Position numbers and translations under genes: made by a program
Shown here: piece by piece, positions 59,147 to 64,000 of the stretch
Position numbering within the stretch: the stretch's first letter is position 1
Layout of the letters: the number at the start of each line of letters is the position of its first letter
From: JABDMH01 sp964428345
GTDB lineage: Bacteria > Bacteroidota > Bacteroidia > Chitinophagales > Saprospiraceae
Reading direction: 5' to 3'
DNA length: 64,000 bases
Assembly: GCA_964428345.1 (NCBI GenBank)
Contig: CAYRYD010000031.1
Span: 1 to 64,000 of the forward strand
Notes under the pieces: model-generated
The model's input: only the letters and a program-made list of their open reading frames with translations
The model's database searches: none
What the model was told of the DNA's origin: nothing

Positions 59147-62100
59147 ATGAAATTCCAATCTACTGTCTGGTCCGGTATTTTTCGGACCATCTCATTTCTG
59201 GGCTGTTTCCTGCTGCTATTACCGTCAGGATCAGCTACCGCCGCCGGTAATCTGCCGGCTGCATTTACGGTCAGCGGAAAAGTGCTCTCCGACAACGGTG
59301 AACCACTGATCGGTGTGACGGTGCTCGAAGAAGGGACATCCAACGGTACGGTGACGGACTTTGATGGGGCCTATACCATTACGGTCGACAATTCCGATGC
59401 GGTTCTGGTATTCTCCTACACCGGTTTCAGGACCACCAATGTACCCGTTCAGGGTCGTTCGGTAATCGATCTGACCATGGAAGTTGAAATTTCTTCCCTC
59501 GATGAGATTGTCGTGGTCGGTTACGGTACCCAGAAAAAGGCCAACCTGACCGGAGCCGTTTCCGCTATTTCCAGCGAAGCGTTGGCCCAGCGGCCAATCG
59601 CCAGTGTTGGTCAGGGCTTGCAGGGACTGATTCCCAACCTGAACATCTCGATCCGGAATGGTGACCCGACCACGGCCGCTGATTTCAACATCCGCGGATA
59701 TGAATCCATCAACGGTGGTAGCCCCCTGATTTTGGTGGATGGTGTACCGATGGCTCTGGAACGCATCAATCCCAACGACATTCTGAGTGTCAACGTTTTG
59801 AAGGATGCTTCAGCCGCGGCCGTTTACGGCGCCCGGGCGGCATTCGGGGTGATTTTGGTGGAAACCAAGAAAGGTAAACAAGGAAAAGTAAACATTCAAT
59901 TGTCTACCGAGCTTTCCGCGGCCAAACCCATCTTCAATATGGATCCCGTTAACGACCCATACCAGTTTGCCCTGGCCCGTAACGCGGCTAGTATGCGGAC
60001 CAGCGGCACTCCGGCTTATCAGGATGACGTGTTGGCTGGGTTCAAAGCCTACTCCGAAGGCACTGGCCCGGAATGGGTGGTTGTGGATGGAGTGTTGCGA
60101 TATTATGGATACAATAACTATCAGGACCGTCTGATGACCGAGTTTGCTCCTCAGCAGCGACATGATCTCAGTGCTTCCGGAGCAACGGAAAACACCTCAT
60201 ACTATGTCTCATTGGGTATGTTGAATAAGGATGGCTACCTTGATCATGAAGGCAACGAAAACTTCAAACGATACAATGGTCTCGTCAAAGTAGATTTTAA
60301 AGTCAACAAATGGCTTAGCCTGGATGAAAAAGTAGTTTTCAATTCGCAGGTAAGCGACAAACCGCATTTTTACAACTGGGATGTTAATATCAATACGGTA
60401 GCCCGGGTCAGTCCGATTTTACCGATTCAGTTTCCGGATCTGCCATATTATCTTCAACCAGGGGACCGGGGGGATTTCGAACAGTTTATCGGAAAGCATT
60501 TCGGAACCCTTAACTTTTTCCCTTACCTGGATCAGGGTGGCCGGGAAACATTTACGATCAACGATACCTGGCTGACCCAGGGTGTCACTATCACGCCTCT
60601 TAAAGGTCTGCGCTTAAGAGGTGATTTCTCCTACAATACCTATCATCGTGACTACCAGGATGTGGCCAGCAAGATTGAAGTATTGGAGAATCAGGATCTC
60701 CAGGCCGGTATCCGTGTGGGTAATGGTTTCAGCGGCGACGACTGGATCAACAACATCAGTGATTACAACCAGTACTATGTTTTAAACACTTATGCTGAAT
60801 ATACGGTGGATCAGATCAGCAACCACTATATCAAAGGTATGGTGGGCTTCAACCAGGAATGGGGTAGAAATACATTCTCCCGGTCCCTGGCGCGGTCCCT
60901 GATTACCCCACTGGTCACCGACCTCAATGCTACTACCGGTACCCAGCAGACTTTTGGCGGTAAGTCTCATGTCTCGCTCCGGGGTGTATTCTACCGGTTG
61001 AATTACATTTTTAAGGACAAATATTTGTTTGAAGCCAACGGACGGTACGACGGTACTTCCCGTTTTCCAAAAGACGACCGTTTTGGTTTCTTCCCTTCCT
61101 TCTCTGTCGGTTGGCGGATTTCGCAGGAAAGCTTCATGGAAGGTACCCGCAATTGGCTGGATGATTTGAAGATCCGGGCATCCTGGGGTGAACTGGGTAA
61201 TCAGTTACTGGGTAATGACTACTATCCCTATGTGGCAACCATGGGTATCAGCAGTTCACCTTTTATGCTGTCTACCGGAAGGATTCCTTACGTATCACCG
61301 GCCAATCTGGTGAGCCCGACCCTGACATGGGAAACCGTTGTTTCCAAGAATCTGGGTATTGATTTGACCCTCCTCAGTCAGCGGCTGGACTTTTCTTTTG
61401 ATGTGTTCAGCCGGGAGACCAAAGACATGCTGACCGATGTGGAATATCCTGCTCTTCTGGGTACGGATGCTCCCCAATCGAACGCTGCCGACCTGAAGAC
61501 CACCGGGTGGGAAACTTCCCTGTCCTGGCGCGACAAGATTGGCAAAGACTGGAGTTACCGGGTCACCCTGGCACTGTCCGACTGGCAGAGTGAGATCACC
61601 AAATACGACAACCCAACCGGTGCACTTAGTGAATTTTATGTTGGGCATAAAATCGGTGAAATTTGGGGATATGAAACCCAGGGGATTTTCCAGACCAACG
61701 AGGAAGTTGCCGCTTCTGCCGACCAGTCACGACTGGGGGCCAACTGGCGGGCTGGAGACATCCGGTACCGGGATCTCAATGGCGACGGCATCATCAGCCC
61801 GGGTAACAATACCCTCGGTAACCCGGGTGACCGCAAGATCATCGGTAATGCGACACCTAGATATAACTTTGGAGTTAACCTGGATCTGAACTATAAAAAT
61901 TGGTCGCTGACAACCTTCTTCCAGGGTATCGGCAAGCGGGACTACTGGCCATCCGACGGCAACTGGACCTGGTTCTTCCCATACAATGCCGGGCATGTTG
62001 AATGGTATTTTATAACCGACACCTGGACCGAAGAAAACCGGAACGCCTATTTCCCGGCTGCCCATTCTTCGACCAACGATAAGAAGAACATCCAGGTACA

Positions 62101-62380
62101 ATCCAGGTATCTGCAGAATGCCAGTTACGTTCGTTTGAAAAATGTCACCTTAAGCTATGACCTCTCCCCCAACCTGGTGAACCGGATAGGTTTAAGTGGC
62201 ATAAGAATCTATGTGGCAGGCATGAATTTATGGGAATATTCAAAGATCCGGAAGCCGCTTGATCCAGAGTCGCTGCATACCAGCGTGTTCCACGATCGCT
62301 ACAGCACGCTCAACTTTAACGGAGCAGTGGAATACCCGATGCAGCGGATTTTCTCAATCGGGGCCAACGTTAACTTTTAA
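59147..62380 (+). CDS. SusC/RagA-family TonB-dependent outer-membrane transporter
   Basis: A 1,077-residue protein: signal peptide about 1-32, an N-terminal CarboxypepD-regulatory-like domain (about 37-120: TVSGKVLSDNGEPLIGVTVLEEG), TonB-box/plug region (SLDEIVVVGYGTQKKANLTGAVS, FNIRGYES, SPLILVDGVPMALERINPNDI, LKDASAAAVYGARAAFGVILVETKKG), then a 22-strand barrel ending in a C-terminal Phe. The ATG follows an ordinary spacer and is the only plausible start. With the SusD gene 20 bp downstream it forms a glycan- or peptide-uptake pair. No neighbouring enzyme in the window shows the substrate. It is full length. Confidence 0.95.
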   Translation: MKFQSTVWSGIFRTISFLGCFLLLLPSGSATAAGNLPAAFTVSGKVLSDNGEPLIGVTVLEEGTSNGTVTDFDGAYTITVDNSDAVLVFSYTGFRTTNVPVQGRSVIDLTMEVEISSLDEIVVVGYGTQKKANLTGAVSAISSEALAQRPIASVGQGLQGLIPNLNISIRNGDPTTAADFNIRGYESINGGSPLILVDGVPMALERINPNDILSVNVLKDASAAAVYGARAAFGVILVETKKGKQGKVNIQLSTELSAAKPIFNMDPVNDPYQFALARNAASMRTSGTPAYQDDVLAGFKAYSEGTGPEWVVVDGVLRYYGYNNYQDRLMTEFAPQQRHDLSASGATENTSYYVSLGMLNKDGYLDHEGNENFKRYNGLVKVDFKVNKWLSLDEKVVFNSQVSDKPHFYNWDVNINTVARVSPILPIQFPDLPYYLQPGDRGDFEQFIGKHFGTLNFFPYLDQGGRETFTINDTWLTQGVTITPLKGLRLRGDFSYNTYHRDYQDVASKIEVLENQDLQAGIRVGNGFSGDDWINNISDYNQYYVLNTYAEYTVDQISNHYIKGMVGFNQEWGRNTFSRSLARSLITPLVTDLNATTGTQQTFGGKSHVSLRGVFYRLNYIFKDKYLFEANGRYDGTSRFPKDDRFGFFPSFSVGWRISQESFMEGTRNWLDDLKIRASWGELGNQLLGNDYYPYVATMGISSSPFMLSTGRIPYVSPANLVSPTLTWETVVSKNLGIDLTLLSQRLDFSFDVFSRETKDMLTDVEYPALLGTDAPQSNAADLKTTGWETSLSWRDKIGKDWSYRVTLALSDWQSEITKYDNPTGALSEFYVGHKIGEIWGYETQGIFQTNEEVAASADQSRLGANWRAGDIRYRDLNGDGIISPGNNTLGNPGDRKIIGNATPRYNFGVNLDLNYKNWSLTTFFQGIGKRDYWPSDGNWTWFFPYNAGHVEWYFITDTWTEENRNAYFPAAHSSTNDKKNIQVQSRYLQNASYVRLKNVTLSYDLSPNLVNRIGLSGIRIYVAGMNLWEYSKIRKPLDPESLHTSVFHDRYSTLNFNGAVEYPMQRIFSIGANVNF

Positions 62381-62400
62381 TCACCATAAAATATTATGCA

Positions 62401-64000
62401 ATGAATTCATTGATCAAATATAAATTCCTTCTTGCAGTGCTTTTGCTGATCAGCTGCAACGATGATTTTCTGGAGCGTTATCCACTCGACCGGATCAGCA
62501 ATGAAACCTTCTGGAATACGGAAAACGACCTCGCAGTGTACAACAATGGATTGTATCACCTGGCCGCGATCGACGACAGCAATGTCCCGATCATGATGGG
62601 TCATGATGATGGTTTTGAGAGCCTGAAGTGGGGTATCTGGTACATCGATGAGTTTTCAGACAACATTGCTCCGCGGCATTCACGTCATACCAACTATCAG
62701 CAATTTCGGGCTGGTAAGCACAATGTTCCACCGAACGCTGATGGAGACAATCAGTGGTTTGGTTACAAGGGATGGAATTTCGTACGTGCGGTCAACGTAG
62801 GTCTGGATAATTACAACCGGGCCAGCCTTCCCCAGGCGACGATTGATAAGTATGCCGGTGAAGCCAGGTTGTTTCGAGGTTGGTTTTATGCCGACAAGGT
62901 CTCCAAATTTGGTGACGTACCATGGGTGGACCATGAATTGACTACCGATTCCGAAGAGTTGTATGCAGCCCGGACTCCCCGGGAAACGGTTATGTCCAAT
63001 GTACTGGCCGATCTGACATTTGCCACTGAAAAATTACCGAATGACTGGGCTAACGGTCAGTCTCCCGGCCGTCTCAACCGCTGGAATGCCCTGCTGATCA
63101 AGTCGAGGGTTTGTCTTTTTGAAGGCACCTGGCGTAAATACCACGGTGGAACCAATCCCGATATGTGGTTGCAGGAAGCAGCCAATGCGGCCCAGGAGAT
63201 CATCGACAATGGTCCGTATGAACTCTATATGACCGGTGATCCCACCCGTGATTATAATGCCATTCACCGGATCAAGGCTGATCTGACCGGAGTACCGGAG
63301 GTGATGTACTGGAGAAGATATCAGTTGGGAGTCATTACCAATCACGTGCAGAGTTATCATAAAGATTACAACGGTGGCGCTACCAAGAGTATGGTAGAAG
63401 ACTACCTTTGCACCGATGGACTGCCGATTACCTTGTCACCATTGTATCAGGGTGACGCCCAGATCGAAGATGTCTTCATGAACCGGGATCCCCGGTTACG
63501 CCAGACCATCCTGCATCCGGATGATGTGGCCTATTACGGATTCGGCAACTACGATACCCGTGCTTATCCCCGTCTACCCGGGATGGAAGGTGGCCGGAGC
63601 AGTGAGACCGGCTACCACATCATCAAAGTGTATGATCCGGATGCTGCCTATGCAACTTACAATACTTCCAATACGCCGGCTATTGTCATGCGATATGCCG
63701 AAGCTTTGTTGAACTATGTGGAAGCGGTGGCCGAGTTGGGTACCATAACCCAGGCCGATATCGATCTGACGATCAACCGCCTGAGAGACCGGGTTGGTAT
63801 GCCACATCTGGATATGAACAATGTACCGGTTGATCCGCGATATGTCAACGACGGCATTTCCCCGCTGATCGCGGAAATCCGGCGGGAGCGACGGGTAGAG
63901 CTCTTTATGGAAGGCTTCCGCTACGACGATCTGCGCCGCTGGAAGCAGGGTAAAAAACTGGAAGTACCCAGTTATGGAATGCGTTGGGATGATGCGGCGA
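62401..64000 (+). CDS. SusD/RagB-family surface lipoprotein (3' end beyond window)
   Basis: An open frame from ATG 62401 (an ATG at 62395 meets a stop) runs to the window end, about 533 codons of the usual 500-600. The lipobox is LLLISC (Cys19). SusD landmarks are present: LERYPLDRISNETFWNTENDL (N-terminal TPR), KYAGEARLFRGWFYADKVSKFGDVPWVD, SRVCLFEGTWRKYHG and LIAEIRRERRVELFMEGFRYDDLRRWKQ, close to the C-terminus. It binds the substrate on the outer surface and works with the preceding SusC. The last part is cut off by the window edge. Confidence 0.93.
   Translation, partial: MNSLIKYKFLLAVLLLISCNDDFLERYPLDRISNETFWNTENDLAVYNNGLYHLAAIDDSNVPIMMGHDDGFESLKWGIWYIDEFSDNIAPRHSRHTNYQQFRAGKHNVPPNADGDNQWFGYKGWNFVRAVNVGLDNYNRASLPQATIDKYAGEARLFRGWFYADKVSKFGDVPWVDHELTTDSEELYAARTPRETVMSNVLADLTFATEKLPNDWANGQSPGRLNRWNALLIKSRVCLFEGTWRKYHGGTNPDMWLQEAANAAQEIIDNGPYELYMTGDPTRDYNAIHRIKADLTGVPEVMYWRRYQLGVITNHVQSYHKDYNGGATKSMVEDYLCTDGLPITLSPLYQGDAQIEDVFMNRDPRLRQTILHPDDVAYYGFGNYDTRAYPRLPGMEGGRSSETGYHIIKVYDPDAAYATYNTSNTPAIVMRYAEALLNYVEAVAELGTITQADIDLTINRLRDRVGMPHLDMNNVPVDPRYVNDGISPLIAEIRRERRVELFMEGFRYDDLRRWKQGKKLEVPSYGMRWDDAA

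Noticed and set aside
1..64000. tRNA, rRNA, tmRNA or prophage genes
   Set aside because: I looked at the gaps for T-loop GGTTC-A-TCC words, acceptor stems, integrases and phage genes and found none.

Overview
The window looks like ordinary chromosome of a Bacteroidota bacterium, most likely a Saprospiria/Lewinella-type lineage. The grounds are a SusC/SusD pair, a type IX secretion C-terminal tail, lipoproteins with Bacteroidota-type signal peptides, single-chain glycyl-tRNA synthetase, and TAnnTTTG promoter -7 boxes upstream of many genes. Lineage is inferred from gene content only. I see no rRNA, tRNA, CRISPR array, transposase or phage gene.

Layout. 1-3268 (minus): 5' part of a giant secreted protein with two X25-like domains. 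3500-3840: inverted-repeat array and the rpsT terminator. 3864-17605: mostly housekeeping (rpsT, HU, a trans-sulfuration enzyme, a membrane glycosyltransferase-TPR protein, thiolase, RadC, an ABC exporter, a GT2 enzyme, gyrB, tsaE, alanine dehydrogenase). 17666-26089 (mostly minus): an S9 peptidase, glycyl-tRNA synthetase, RF3, a PaiB-like protein, a three-unit 198-bp tandem repeat, and EttA. 26258-31276: a META/NlpE-like lipoprotein, then an operon-like run of response regulator, histidine kinase, PepSY-like lipoprotein, YgiW-type OB protein and SdiA-regulated propeller. 31588-33254: a Rof-like Rho inhibitor behind a PLP decarboxylase. 33572-37855: a Tat-exported PaoABC-type molybdenum hydroxylase followed by an 80-aa Cys-containing protein. 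37942-42592: OM barrel, Tag glycosylase, aldo/keto reductase, NTF2-like protein, AraC regulator, then a decayed stretch with an aldo/keto reductase relic and a 43-aa membrane protein. 42593-45181: exported nitrilase and a CNNM/CBS protein. 45218-49014: two MauG/MbnH-like diheme proteins flanking two MbnP-like lipoproteins. 49056-58528: GDYXXLXY/DUF2157 pair, a heme-c plus PHM-like copper monooxygenase with a T9SS tail, CysH, an amidohydrolase, a desaturase, a saccharopine-dehydrogenase-like enzyme and a class-V PLP enzyme. 59147-64000: susC and the start of susD, cut by the window edge.

The most unusual candidates are the doubled MbnP/MbnH-like copper locus and the neighbouring copper/heme monooxygenase, the five-gene signalling operon, two small proteins (80 aa and 43 aa), the Rof-decarboxylase pair, and three separate families of palindromic intergenic repeats. 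Several start codons were moved from the longest frame because a TAnnTTTG box or Shine-Dalgarno fixes the 5' end. Two genes have boxes so close to the start that their mRNAs are probably leaderless. I did not find a clear-cut, wholly new defence or mobile system.
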